This document shows positions 11,935-58,894 of a stretch of 64,000 bases of DNA, one piece after another. Position 1 is the first letter of the stretch. The number at the start of each line of letters is the position of its first letter. The notes below the pieces were generated by a model that searched no databases, was not told where the DNA came from, and worked only from the letters and a program-made list of their open reading frames with translations. The position numbers and the translations under genes are program-made. The stretch comes from Perca fluviatilis (Eukaryota > Chordata > Actinopteri > Perciformes > Percidae): positions 15,190,524 through 15,254,523 of the forward strand of contig NC_053115.1 of the NCBI RefSeq assembly GCF_010015445.1, in the 5' to 3' direction.

Positions 11935-14336
11935 AACCAATAGGTACCTAACTGTGGGTGTACTGGGCGACTCATAAGTATTTATTTGTGCACTACAGTG
12001 ATTAAGAAGAAGGCCATCAGTGAAAAAGAGCATATGTGCTCAGCAGAGCTTCATTAGGTCATTAAGGTCAACACGTACACACAGTGAGAGATGGGTGGGA
12101 ACGGATGCAGACCCCCATAGTGATGCCAGCCTGCCAGAAACCTGGTGACAGGTGTCTGAGTTTTATGGGCTCAGCATGAAAGCAGCGATTACTCCGCCTG
12201 TCTCCTCCGATTTACTACCCGAGCAGCGCAACACATGGAGGAAGAGAGCGGACACACAAATGTATCACCAAGTTAATCTCATTATTTCAAGGCACAGTAT
12301 ATCGACAGGCAAGTAGTGTAATTGATCTATGAATAGAGCCAAGACAAGGTGCAGGTCCCTGCTGCCACATTTCAGTCACACTAAGGGAATCAGGTAGATC
12401 AGCGTGACTGGGTCATTGCAGAGACCAGCCACCTGATACCAGGCACCATATGCTTTCTTACTCAAAGAGAAAGAAACATGGATGAGATGTGTGATGTTTC
12501 AACGCTTCAACTTTCTGCTGCAGATCCGCTGTGTTTGAGAAAAGCTGCTTTTAGCGCTCATTTCTGGCATGTTTGAATTTCTAGAAACGATTTCATTATG
12601 TTTTTATGCATAGCAGAGTGTTCCATTTTGTATTTGCTGAGGTGCTTTTATACTACACTACATGCAAATGCGGAGGAAAAACTGTGCAGAGGTGTCAACA
12701 CATCGCAGGCCGCGAACAGACAGGGCATGAAAGGAGAGGGAAAACAATCTGTATCTGTTTTATGTTAATATTGGAGGAACTTGTCAGTTTTGATGTGAAA
12801 CAAAATACACACAATTATCTCTCTCTGTTGCACACACACCCACACACACACTGGATGCTCAACCTCAGTTTATTTATGAGGACAAATGTGAATTTCTATG
12901 AGTGTGAGTCAGGCTAGAAGCTGACACTGTGGTGTTTAGTGAGCGAGAGAAAGCCAAGAGTCTTTCTTTCCTTCTCTCTTGGTAATGTAAACTATTATAG
13001 TAGCTGATTATTCCTTTTGGTTGTTTATTATAATAATTGCCACTTTTGACAGCTCACTAATCACACACTAACAATCACTCACACACACAAACACTAACAT
13101 AGTAAAACCTGCATGCTCAGGAATATTTAGCCGTTCCATCTTTTTAATAATCTTTAAATGAAAATGAATGTGATCCCACAAGAGGTTTTTTTATATACAT
13201 GGATACATTTTAGGATTTGTTCAAAGAAACTAATGACTGATTCTTCACCCCCATTGCTCATGATCATATCATATCAGAAAACTGAGTCTGTACCTGTCAT
13301 CCCTACAGACGTTTCTGGAAGTTGGTGTCATGAAATCGACAAATGAAAGTGAAAACATTAAATATTACAATTCCTTTGGGGGCTCAGCCTGTCAGTCCCC
13401 TTCCAATTTCTCTCACGTTGACCAAACCTGGATGAGTACGACGTAAACACAGAATCAGCCGCAGCTCTGGCTCTTCAAATGTTTTTTACTAAATTCATTT
13501 CACATGTGTGTGACTGCTTCCCATGAGCCTGTATCATAAGTAGACAGTGATTAACAGTGAAGAGCACACACTCCCTGTTTATTAAGACTGTTGTGTAATG
13601 GGCTCACAGCCAGAGCTGCCGGCTGTGCCCACCCCACACACTCGTTCAAGAGGATCACTGATACCAAGCTGGTATGCAGATAATCTACCCAGCAAAGAGA
13701 GCAAAAACATGTTGGTAATCTCTGAGGAGACAGATATGCAACACATCAGGGAAGCAGAGCTAATATCAACCAAATCATCTTAAATACTGATAAATACAGT
13801 GTAAAGTTCCGCTTCACTCTATCTGCTAGTTTACGCGTATTCTATGGTAAATGGACATTTTTGGTAATGAAACAGCCAAATTATAGATATGTTGCGTAAA
13901 GGCTTGAATGGCATAATGGTTAAGTAGTTTTTTTGGCATGCATGGCCTCACTCAATTTTATGTCAAGATCCAGAAGTAGTTCCTTGTCAAACTTATTCTT
14001 CAATTCAAACTGTGTCTGGCTGCGTAGGAGCTCATTAAAAGGTAGGGAATGAATGTCTACACGAACAAGACAAATTTGTCGGATTCATTCTGCCCTGTTA
14101 GACACGTCAACTTAGTCCCCTAAATATCTGTGGGTGGCACTGGGGGAAACTGCCACTTGCCTCATTTCTCTATGACAACAAGGAAACCAAATATGTGTCT
14201 CTCACTTTCTCTATTCAGCTGTTTTTCAGTTTATCTAATTCATCATCTTTTTGCAAACAGAAAATCTAAAATGTTGTATACTGGTATGTATGTTGCAGGC
14301 TTTAACATTTTTCTTGCTTTCTGTCTTTATTTTTAG
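11935..14336. other. Non-coding stretch upstream of the lrrn1 coding exon
   Basis: Probably the last part of the first lrrn1 intron. It contains only short unrelated reading frames and short CA runs near 12830 and 13080. I recognise no gene or repeat family here. Confidence 0.5.
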
Positions 14337-16726
<2,390 letters not shown>

Positions 16727-17466
16727 GGATTCAGTAAGGAGGCCCAGCTGCCTCTCCAGCAGCACAAAAAGACACACTTTTGCCATTTTGGTGCAAAAGT
16801 CGGATACAGTTGCAAATGTTTTTTTTGTATCCTCAGCTTTGCTATTAAGAGGCAGAGTGATGAAGGACAGGATTTTTTATTAGTATAGCGTATCGCCTTT
16901 GTTTAATTCTTTCTATCTCTTGATTGTTTTGGGCTCTTACAAGATGACAGCTGTATTTAGCCTCCAGGTTGTCTTAGTTGCTATGCTCGTTTCTGTGGTG
17001 CGTTTTTGACTCACTTTCGTTTGGGTTAATAATACAGCAGCAGGGGCCAGTGGTCTTCTTGCAGCATTAGTAGAAATCAGTGTTTCTTTCTCCGTTTTGT
17101 AAAACAGGTAATCTGTTGTGCACTGATAGATAATGGAGTTTGTATGAACTTCAGCTAAAAGCTGACAGTGGGGTTTAGACTTGTTAACTGTCGACTGAAT
17201 TTTAGCAATTGTGCAGTAATGTTGTATCAACTATTCCTTCGAACTTTTTGATTTAAACTGCAAGAGAATAGGATTTTTAGTTTGCTGAAAAATGTGATGT
17301 TAATGCTAGAAATACAAATGTTTGTTAAAACATTTTGAGTCTTTTTACTAAGTTGCACTAGAAACTTTTTGACCCTTTCCCAGTTTACTCACTTATTTTG
17401 CTAGACTTTTTTGCTAATTGCTTAGTTTATTATTTTCACATGCAATCTGTATGCTGAAGAAGTTAC

Positions 17467-17472
17467 AATAAA
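17467..17472 (+). terminator. lrrn1: Candidate lrrn1 polyadenylation signal AATAAA
   Basis: A canonical AATAAA 740 nt after the lrrn1 stop is followed by T/G-rich sequence (CCTTTTGGTTCTTTTG). This fits a 3' end near 17490. Other signals further downstream cannot be excluded. Confidence 0.55.
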
Positions 17473-17494
17473 TACCTTTTGGTTCTTTTGCAGA

Positions 17495-18665
17495 CATTTG
17501 GTCTTCTTTCGATTCCTGTTATCCTCTCACTCCTTGGTGATACATGCTGTTGGTTTCATGTGAAGTCTTAATCGCATTTCTTAGAAGACCTTAAACCCAT
17601 CTCAGTCCAAAACTGTCTAAATCAGCTTTACATCATCACAGTGCTAACTGCCCTGACCAATCCTTACAGACACAGCTTATACTGTGCCAGCTTAACTTCT
17701 CGATATGGGTATGAAAGAAAAATACACGTGAGACGGATACAGACAGATTCCAGGATGTGCTGCCCTCTGGTGGATGCTACACTACAACTACATAATACAC
17801 CTGATTTATATGGTTGCCATAGAGGTCAATAATGCTAAAACAGAGTAATACGGTAGCAAAGTAGCACCTTGAGGTTTAGAATCAATAACATATTAGCGGA
17901 CATAGCCAGACCTATGTCCGTGTGCTGTGTCAGCTAAACCTAAAGTTTCCCATACAAATTCAGTGTAACATTTTGAGTCACATTAAAACCAAACAACTTT
18001 TTTTATTATGGCTAATTCAGAAATTGAGTCATTTTCAGGCTACGGACATTCTATGAAACAATTCTTGAAAGAAAACAAAAAATAATCAAGAAATCATTAA
18101 CTTCTAATTAGAACAGACAGATACACACACAAAGAGAAAGACAAATGGGATTCTTTAGGATACCATTCGTCCCAGATTTATCAGTGATTGCAAAAATTAT
18201 ATTACAATACTTGACAATAATCTTGCAGCAATTGCACAGTGTCATTTTACATCGGATGTATAGTTTACATGGACTTTTAGTCTGTATTTCAGCCAGCCCG
18301 TTGGCTGATAATGACAACCTATACCTTGCAAATACTTTTTTGACATTTACAAGACCACACTGATCTTTGCCACTGAAAAGTTCTTCGACCCAAGCAGAAA
18401 CAACGACTTGAGTTATTCAATGCTCTCTCCACCTCCTCAGAACAGAGACGTAGAAACAACTGCCTTTTCTATTAATTTCTTTAAAAATATATAACGTTAT
18501 AAAATGTCACATTTCTGAAAATACCTGCTGGAATGGAAGACAGTCTCAATGAAATGGCACATAAAGCCTCGATGAAACCCCTTTCAATGGTTTACTCTAC
18601 AACCAACACTTGAGTCAGAGAGCAGCTGGAATAAAGGACTCTGTGTTCAAGACAAGCAGGTCAGG
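17495..18665 (-). other. lrrn1/sumf1 convergent intergenic region and probable sumf1 3' UTR
   Basis: lrrn1 and sumf1 converge here. The part next to 18665 must be sumf1 3' UTR on the minus strand. A minus-strand AATAAA (TTTATT at 18002-18007) is one possible 3' end but is not decisive. I saw no other gene. Confidence 0.5.
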
Positions 18666-18767
18666 TCAGCGGTGCCCTTGAGAGACACAGCGGAAACCAA
18701 GATTAGAGGCTGCGCTGTCCGGAGTGTTCTGGCTACGAGCTGCACATCGGTATCTGTAACAGTAAGA
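18666..18767 (-). CDS. sumf1: sumf1 coding exon 9 (residues 336-368, stop)
   Basis: Acceptor CCTCCTCCAG precedes [18 protein letters not shown]. It carries the second catalytic cysteine (Cys338) and ends in TGA after [10 protein letters not shown] diverged last few residues is the only departure from the family. Confidence 0.93.
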   Translation of the reverse strand, partial: SYCYRYRCAARSQNTPDSAASNLGFRCVSQGHR

Positions 18768-21700
18768 CTGGAGGAGGGGGAAAGAAGAGAGGGAAATTTT
18801 TTACAATATAATAAATTAATTTTCTGTTGACTGCTGTCCTCTCCACCCTCACATGGTTTATTCATATTAAACAAACCAGATCAGCTTAGGACTTATTTTG
18901 CATGCAATTAGTCACATTCCCATGGCAACCAATTCTGGTGGTAAGCAAACTGGAACGGTCACAAGTGGGCGGCTCAGATGGTGTTGCAGATAAAGTAAAC
19001 GTACTATATGCGTTGGTATGAGTCGTCTTGTACTCTCCATTTCACACTTTTCAAGTTTTCTAAATCCAGAACAAGTAGAGCCACTGAACAAGAGGCCAGG
19101 TGACTGTGCGTGCACAGAAACTACTAGAAACAAACCAGGAAAAAAAGGAAAAATAGGAGAGAGGCCGCATTTTTCCTTTGTAATCTAACAGGTGGAGAAT
19201 AATAATGAGCTCCCTTTCTTCCTTTGGAAATGCTGATGTCAGAGCTGTTGTTGCCTGGATTCAATCCTTGCTATTAAAACAGGTTTGCACTACTAGCTAA
19301 CAAACTATTTTGTTTTCACTGATCTGCTCACATTACAAAAGTCCATTAAATATAAACGGCCAACAGTTCAAATATGTCAGTAGACGTTTAGATTGGTGTT
19401 TCTAATTTCATGTTTGGTAATCAACTTTTCTTTTCTTTTTTTAATAAAGCTATAGAGCATCAGAAGCATAAAAGCGGTCATCTTCTTTACCTTGTGGCAC
19501 ATGTATGACCCTCCCTTCTTCACCTTGTCTGTGCCTGACGGAGGACCCGTCTGAAAGAGTGAAAATTGATTAGATATCAGAGCACAACCTGGAAGACTGA
19601 AAAGCTTAGAGGTAATGTGTTCTTACTGGGTTGTGTTGCTGGTCTGTGGTGTGATGCACAGTCCACCAGTCTGAGGTCCATTCCCATGCATTCCCCACCA
19701 TGTCATACAGACCAAAACCATTGGCAGGAAAGGACATCACCTGCAGGGTACGGGGAGAATAATGTCACATTAACCTGATGTCTGATTAAGAATCTTATTA
19801 GAAACACTAGTTTCTTCTGAAACGATGGAAGATATGTAAGCTGTATGTACTGCTGTATGTGCGTATTTGTATATTTGTGATTTGCGTTGCAAGAACTAGA
19901 TTAAAACTTTCCAAGAACTAGATTAAAACTTTCCAAGAACTAGATTGAAACTAAAATATTGATTATTTAGTGTTCAATCTGGATTTACAAAAGCATGTTA
20001 CATTTGTTTAATTATAATCAGTGAAGCATAAAAACTCTTTCAGCAGCTCACATCCTTTGAGAATTTGAGAGCATACATTCATGGTTGATACCTCTTGGGC
20101 TTTAAAGTTCCCTCTGTAGAGAAAGAGACCGGATTAATATTATCTAATGGTTATCCATTTGATCTCTAGAAGCTGTGAGCTGCTGTTGTGACTTTATCAA
20201 CTTCTGAAATGAGCTCTTATCTCCAGCACCTTTCATTTCCTGTAGATTCTATAGGCAGTGGCTCGGTTAAAAGCCTTTTTCCACTTTTGTGACAACGGCT
20301 CATGAGCACAGTCACTCACATCATCTCTAACCTGAAATATGATGCGCTTTAACACACCCATGACTATGACATCTTACCGGTGAAGTTTTGATGTATCCAT
20401 CCTCTGCAGAGTTATGGTTGGGGAAATCCCCCTGCCAGAGGTTGGCGTAGTGTTGACCTTTCGGGTTCAACTTGTTTCCCCAGGGGTAAAGTCTACAAGC
20501 AGGGGCAGTGCATCAGGAAATTGACATGGCACATTAGCATATTTTACAGTCCCATAATGAGTAACTATTGTCTACCTGTCTTCAAGGCCCCCCCTGCAGG
20601 CATACTCCCATTCTGCCTCTGTAGGAAGTCTCCTGTTAGCCCAGGTGCAGTAGTTGACTGCATCCGCCCAGGACACATGTAGAACAGGATGGTCCAGCCT
20701 ACAAAAAAACAGGTTGAAAGTTAATTACTGAGCTTGTATTTGGTTTATCAGTTTGCTTTTGCCAAAAGAAAGAACCGTCATAATGAAATAAAAGAAGTGG
20801 CAGGTGAGAAATTGCTTTTGAATCAACATTTAAAAGTTCACATTTTCAAGTCTGTTTTAAAACAATGTTCCTAAGCCCATAAGTACATTGATATGGCGTT
20901 TGGTTGTTTTAATTGTTCCTACTCTCCATGTGTCTCCAGTGTAAGTGATGGGAAACAAACCCCACAGTCCTTGTTCTGTGTTAAAATGCATTTTGAAGTT
21001 CCGGTGAAGCCCACATGAGGCTCCAACAGTCTGAGTTAGACTACTCAAGTAGTTCAAACGTACTGTCTTTTCAGTGCCAAATTCCAGCGTTTCACAGACA
21101 ACTGACAAATGTTTAAGAGTTGCAGTGTGTGTGTGTTTGTGTGACAGGGGGGAAAGCAGGGGGGTTTGCGCACAAAAAAGACCATAACTTTAGAAGAACC
21201 ACCTTGATTCATCCCACTTAAACTGATGAAGCCTTATACTTGCTTCAGCTGAATTTTAAAGCGAGGACTGTAGATTTGGTCCCCCCATCACTTACACTGG
21301 AATCACGTCAAGTATGGAGAGGAAGAACAATCACAGCGACTAAAAACATATGGACATGCAAGAATTCAAAAAAATGTGAGCCTTCTACTTAATTTTAAAA
21401 GACATAAGTAAAAATGGGTATTTAATGTTTATAGTAAAGTGTGGAGTGTCCTTCCACCTATCTGTGATGTTAGAGTCTGGACCATCAGGGTGTCTCCAGT
21501 TGGCCCCTTTGACTGGAAGCCACCAGGGGGCAGCAGCCACCTAATAACAACAAGCAACGTGGTGTTAACAAATGGTTACTGTCTGATATTAGGCTTCTTT
21601 CATACTCTTCATTCCATTTTCTCACACATACACACTTCAGAATTGCAATGGTACTAATGGTTTCAAGTATTGCCCCACTGCACATGGCAGCTGAGATGAA

Positions 21701-24103
21701 GCAGCAAACTGCCTGCTGTCTGTCTGTCTTTCGTCTGTGGGAGGCCTGCTGTGCTCAGGCCTCTTACAACCAATCTGTGAACATTCTCAAACCCAGGGGC
21801 GTCAGACTGGGGGGAAAGGGGGGACTGAATACCCAAGGCCCTCATGTGAGGAGGCCCAAAAATATGCTAGAATGAATAGCTGTGGATGCGGGGAGGGGCC
21901 CATAGAAAATGCCTTTCTATAGGGCCCAGAATTTTGTGCTACGCCCCTGCTCAAACCTCTTAAATAACAGTAGTACATGTCTCTATGTCTATGCAAAGCT
22001 GAAAATATGCGCTGTCCTAAGCTGGCAGGTTTACAAGATTAAGCTAAGTGTACATATATATATATAACTCTGAAGATGTTCAAATACATCATGGTAGGAG
22101 GGAAACAAAACTGTTAACTTAGGAATGTTTATTGTATTAGATAAATACCCTATTATAATAAAGCAGCACTCTCTATTGCTCTTCCAGCTTCATTAATATG
22201 GTAAAATGCAGTATTTTATGGTTGTGTGTGTTGTGTGTGAGATGTGTCCTCATGAAGAACAACTATCATTGTGTACACACGTCTGAAGTATTTCTACAGG
22301 GTTCCAAAAGGATGAGGCCAAAAAGCATGGCACTAGCAATGCATAAGAAGCATTGTGTGGCGTAAGAAAACGTGATTTGTACAGCTATGCCGATAGTTGA
22401 ATAATTACACTTACTGCTTGGGTGATTTGGTTTTTCACACTCTCGCTCAAAATCCCCTCGAATACAAATGAGTCACCAAATTTCTCTGCCTAAAAACATA
22501 GGGATAAAAACACAATGAGCAGAGGTGATGTCTATAAACATCATAACAATGAAATTGAAATAACCAAAGATTTGCTTTCATACCAATTGGTTTGATTGAT
22601 TGATTCAATTCATTTCTATGTATTTAAAGATACAGCTTGTGTTTTATTCTTTAGATACACACCTCGCTAATGTATCCTGTGGCATTGACAAAGCTCTGGA
22701 ACTGCTGGTTAGTGACTTCCTGGATGTCCATATAGAAGGAGTCCACATGCACCAGCCTCTGAGGGCCCTCGCCATCTGCAGAAATACCTGGGTTGTCCGT
22801 TCCCATCAGGAACTCTCCTCCAGAAATCAGCACCATCTGTATGCAGGAAATAAACATTTTCACAAGCAGCTAAGCCGTCCAATGAATCTCTGAAATTTGT
22901 AGAAGGCTACAGAATTAAAAGGATTAAGAGTCAGGCTGGAAACATAATCTATTCTGAGTGCAAAGATAGGGTTGTAATCAGAGTAATCAGACCACTAGGC
23001 TGCACAATATCTCCATCAACTCCAGTAGCACAGTCAAAAACATATAATACTATAACATCATATCAACAGCAATACAAATGTGCAACACATTAAGAATGAC
23101 TAAATGTATTAAATAACAAAAAAACACACCTTAAGTCAATTTATGTAGGCTATATAGCCCAATATCAGATTACCGGTTGACTAGTTACATATTTGGATGC
23201 AGTTAGTGCAGCTTTTAAGCACACTGGTTTAAATGTTATTTTTCTTTCAATATGTCCTACATGGTAGCACCAGATGTCACCTACATTAAATTAACTGTGT
23301 ATTGTGCAGGGCTTGTCGTTTAACACTGCATGAGGTTTTGCAGAACTCCGGGAACTCCCATGCCTTGAACTGACCCTGAAGCAGTCAGACTGCTTCTCTA
23401 GGATTGGCAAACCCTGACCGTCTCTAACCAAAGCCACAAAATAGCTATCTTATTGGTGAAGCTTGTTGAGGGACACACTTGAGCATAAAACACAGTGTTC
23501 TTTCCTCAGAACCAGCTGAGTCTCTCTCTGAAACAGTAAAACTAAAACTAAAAACTAAAACTGCACTGAAAGCCCCTTATGTAGAAGATCATGTCAACAT
23601 TTCAGAAAAATGCATGTTTAGTTTATCTGATGTGGTCTAAACAGGTGACATTCTCGACCTCTGTGCCTTATCTTTTATTTGAGGTTCAAAAATCAAAATT
23701 TTTGAATAACATTTCAGGATCCCCTGGTGCTCATTGAGGGACCTGCATGTCTCAGTTGGGACATTTATTCAATGACTTCTCTACTGTGAACTGTCCAATA
23801 CAGTTTTTTTTTTTTTTAGAAAAGAAAGCACCGATGCATTACCTGACTTTGTATTTTCGTCTCATCTCCCTGAGCCTCTGGCGGCCTCTCATTGGCGCCT
23901 CTTGAGTATTTGTCAGCTGGGTCTGCAGCAGCTGTGCTGTCCTCCACGGGCTCCACAGCAGCGGCTCTCTTCAGGTTCTCACAGCCGCAGCCGGCTGCTC
24001 CCTGCGGGGCGGCGGGTTCTGACTGAGCCCCGCATGAACCCTGAATACACAACACTTCGTTCACACAACCAACGATGAAAAACAAGGCTAAACAGCGCAC
24101 CAT
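18666..24103 (-). CDS. sumf1: Formylglycine-generating enzyme (sulfatase-modifying factor 1), complete, nine coding exons
   Basis: Coding segments on the minus strand are 24103-23843, 22836-22663, 22489-22415, 21540-21458, 20698-20576, 20492-20378, 19740-19627, 19550-19491 and 18767-18666. Together they total 1,107 nt for 368 residues (human about 374), all with GT/AG junctions and continuous frame. The enzyme oxidises the active-site cysteine of newly made sulfatases to formylglycine in the ER lumen. Visible features are a signal peptide (1 to about 20), the CGC motif (Cys39, Cys41) equivalent to human Cys50/Cys52, a glycosylation sequon at Asn138 (human Asn141), and the catalytic pair Cys333 and Cys338 (human Cys336/Cys341). 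The ATG at 24103-24101 is preferred over an upstream in-frame TTG because it gives the signal peptide. The C-terminus ends in FRCVSQGHR rather than the human FRCAAD-type ending. The paralog SUMF2 is excluded because it lacks the catalytic cysteines. Confidence 0.95.
19491..19550 (-). CDS. sumf1: sumf1 coding exon 8 (residues 316-335)
   Basis: A 60-nt, phase-0 exon encoding [20 protein letters not shown] with the first catalytic cysteine (Cys333). The acceptor is CTCTTTCAG and the donor GTAAAG. Confidence 0.94.
19627..19740 (-). CDS. sumf1: sumf1 coding exon 7 (residues 278-315)
   Basis: A 114-nt, phase-0 exon encoding [19 protein letters not shown] and DWWTVHH, the GxxDMxGNxWEW hallmark of the FGE-sulfatase fold. 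The donor is GTAAGA. Confidence 0.94.
19891..19955. repeat. 22-bp tandem repeat, about three copies
   Basis: The unit AAGAACTAGATTAAAACTTT plus CC repeats at 19891 and 19913, with a partial changed copy from 19935. It lies in a sumf1 intron. Confidence 0.9.
20378..20492 (-). CDS. sumf1: sumf1 coding exon 6 (residues 239-277)
   Basis: It encodes [20 protein letters not shown] and [10 protein letters not shown]. The first base completes an arginine codon split with exon 5, and the exon ends in phase 0 before GTAAGA. Confidence 0.94.
20576..20698 (-). CDS. sumf1: sumf1 coding exon 5 (residues 198-238)
   Basis: It encodes [19 protein letters not shown] and [16 protein letters not shown], both core FGE-domain motifs. 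It begins and ends within arginine codons and uses the donor GTAGAC. Confidence 0.94.
21458..21540 (-). CDS. sumf1: sumf1 coding exon 4 (residues 171-197)
   Basis: It encodes [20 protein letters not shown], a near match to the mammalian enzyme around the substrate groove. The donor is GTGGAAG and the last codon is split. Confidence 0.93.
21794..21949. mobile_element. hAT-type MITE, 156 bp, with exact 8-bp target duplication
   Basis: Perfect 9-bp inverted ends (CAGGGGCGT and ACGCCCCTG) are flanked by the direct repeat CTCAAACC at 21786-21793 and 21950-21957. An 8-bp duplication with CAG termini is diagnostic of hAT transposition. It is non-coding, inside a sumf1 intron. Confidence 0.85.
22415..22489 (-). 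CDS. sumf1: sumf1 coding exon 3 (residues 146-170)
   Basis: A 75-nt, phase-0 exon encoding [20 protein letters not shown] plus QITQA. The donor is GTAAGTG. Confidence 0.94.
22663..22836 (-). CDS. sumf1: sumf1 coding exon 2 (residues 88-145)
   Basis: A 174-nt, phase-0 exon encoding [14 protein letters not shown], the start of the FGE domain, and FVNATGY with the conserved glycosylation sequon. The donor is GTGTGT. Confidence 0.94.
22894..23842 (-). other. sumf1 intron 1, no further gene seen
   Basis: About 1 kb of AT-rich intronic sequence; nothing recognisable besides short simple runs. Confidence 0.6.
23843..24103 (-). CDS. sumf1: sumf1 coding exon 1 (residues 1-87)
   Basis: It encodes the signal peptide [19 protein letters not shown] and a low-complexity linker with the CGC motif, ending in QSQ before the donor GTAATG. 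An in-frame TTG 18 nt upstream has no support as a start. Confidence 0.9.
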
Positions 24104-24500
24104 TCTCGCAGCACGGTTCAAGATCTGCTCATGTTGTTGATACTCTCACTTCCGCAAAGTCACGTGGTGAGTCAGCTGGCTGCGATGTAAGAAAATGTAA
24201 CTCTTTCCTGCCCGAAGTTAATATATATTATGTTTATTTCTATTTAAAAAATGTGATTGTATTGTAAAGTATGATCTTGGGTCTTGTAAATATAGCAGAT
24301 TTCAGTTTTTTAACGTAAATAAAATCACTTCCTTGTAAATACCATTCGAGTATTTGTTCAAATAAAACCATGTGTGGTGCAGTTTGACAGTTTCACATGG
24401 GAGACTTTTCTGCACCATAAAAATCAATGGCTCTTCGCTGGGAGTGATAATACATCCTGGATTCCCCTGGTGGTGGGATGGGACCACATGGACATCATTT
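24104..24500. promoter_or_regulatory. Head-to-head sumf1/itpr1 promoter region
   Basis: The sumf1 start and the presumed itpr1 first exon face away from each other here. Within 75 bp of the sumf1 ATG lie an ETS-type site (ACTTCCG, 24148-24154), an E-box in GTCACGTGGT (24159-24168) resembling the TFEB/CLEAR consensus, and an AP-1/MARE-like TGAGTCAGC (24168-24176). These are direct string matches; their use as binding sites is inference. An AT-rich stretch at 24220-24260 separates them from the itpr1 side. Confidence 0.55.
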
Positions 24501-24763
24501 CCCAGCTATCAACACTACGGCCGCTTGAGAAGAAGAAGTGGCAGCGAGCCAGGCAGCTGAGCCGAGCCAGTGTGCTGCCTGCCTCAGTGAACACAGCCCC
24601 GGAGCACGGACAGCGCGGAAAGGAGATAGAGCTGTCATACAAACTGGATTACAGTCGCTGACGGCTGGATCTGCCCCCCACCCCCCGGCCCGGTGGTGAA
24701 GAGGAGAGCCACAGTCATGTTGTCCCAGCCCAGCTGAACACCCTAGCGTTTACCACGACCGAG
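24501..24763 (+). other. itpr1: Probable non-coding exon 1 of itpr1 with a short uORF
   Basis: GC-rich sequence ends in a strong donor, CGAG followed by GTAAAG. The first coding exon has a strong acceptor at 25747, so an upstream non-coding exon is needed and this is the nearest good candidate. A 6-codon uORF (ATG at 24717, TGA ending at 24737) is present. The 5' boundary is not determined. Confidence 0.5.
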
Positions 24764-25747
24764 GTAAAGTTGAGCGCTCAACTTGTAGGCTACAGTTTAC
24801 CATCCTCTCTTCCTTTCTCTCTATCTTCTCCCAGCGGAGAAAAAAAAATCTAGTTCGCTCTCCTTAAATGGTTAACAAAATGCTCACATCAGCTCATGAC
24901 CAGATCTTGATGTCCTCGTTCACACAGTATAGTGACCAAAAACGAGTTCGAATTTCGGATGTTAATTGCTTGCGGATGCCGAATCAAATAACAGGCTACT
25001 GTTAGACGCGTTTACTCAAGTTTCATGTGTGTTTTATTGGTCGGACAAACAGGCCTGTAAGCAAGACGCGCACTTCTGTTGTGTAGGTAATAGACAATTT
25101 CGTGATTTATGTCATTATGTCGTTAAACCCACCGCTGTTAGTTCATTTTCGTTTGATTTATCGACCTTCGTGAGAAACAGTGCTTCGGAAAGAGGCAGAT
25201 AACCTGAGTGAAGTGGACCTGCACAGCTTCAGTGGCGATGACCTGTTGCAGGTGCATAAACCTTCCTGGTAACTGCAGCTCCTAATCATTAACTGTCAAA
25301 CACTGAGCCACAACACAAACAACTGTAACATCAGAGAATTTCCCTGCAGCTTCTATGCAAATCCCTGCTGTCAGAGAGTGGTGTTAGTGTAGTTTCTCGA
25401 CCTCTCAGGTATCCCTCTTTTTTTAAAATTGCACTGCCACCTAACTGGGAACTCTGTTGCTACATGGATTTGTTTATGGGGTATTGAGTGAGGGTATTAG
25501 CATGATCATATCTCAATTGCAAACTGAAATTCACAAGTGCGTGCACAATAATTATAGGAATCCCTCAATGGTGTGGCATAGCTGAATCTGAATAAATGTA
25601 ATTAAAGATCGTTAACACAAACATTAAAGATATTAATATGACAGAATTCAAAATAAAGATGCTTCTGCTGCTTCTTCGACGTTTGTGATAATACCATGTC
25701 TGATATTGGGAATATCTTACTCATTTTACTCTTTTCCTCTGCTGTAG

Positions 25748-25788
25748 GTGTTCCCTGTGTGCGTGTGTGCGTGTGTGCGTGTGCGTGT

Positions 25789-25848
<60 letters not shown>

Positions 25849-25857
25849 TTGTCAAAC
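25748..25857 (+). repeat. itpr1: itpr1 5' UTR segment made mostly of a (GT)n microsatellite
   Basis: A pyrimidine-rich tract and TGTAG form an acceptor at 25747. No AG dinucleotide occurs between 25748 and the ATG at 25858, so if this exon is spliced the tract (about 25756-25847) must be transcribed into the mature 5' UTR. It ends 10 nt before the start codon. Confidence 0.7.
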
Positions 25858-58802
<32,945 letters not shown>

Positions 58803-58894
58803 GTAGGAGAAGCTGCAAGGCACAGACCTGATGGGGCGATGTACCTCATGAGTATGGTATGACTGTGCATATATTGTTTATTGTACTGTATATG

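Noticed and set aside
17500..18660. A SETMAR gene between lrrn1 and sumf1, as in primates
   Set aside because: No SET or transposase coding sequence is visible in this interval.
24104..24121. Upstream in-frame extension of sumf1 starting at TTG
   Set aside because: It is not ATG and would put charged residues before the signal peptide; the ATG at 24103-24101 fits better.
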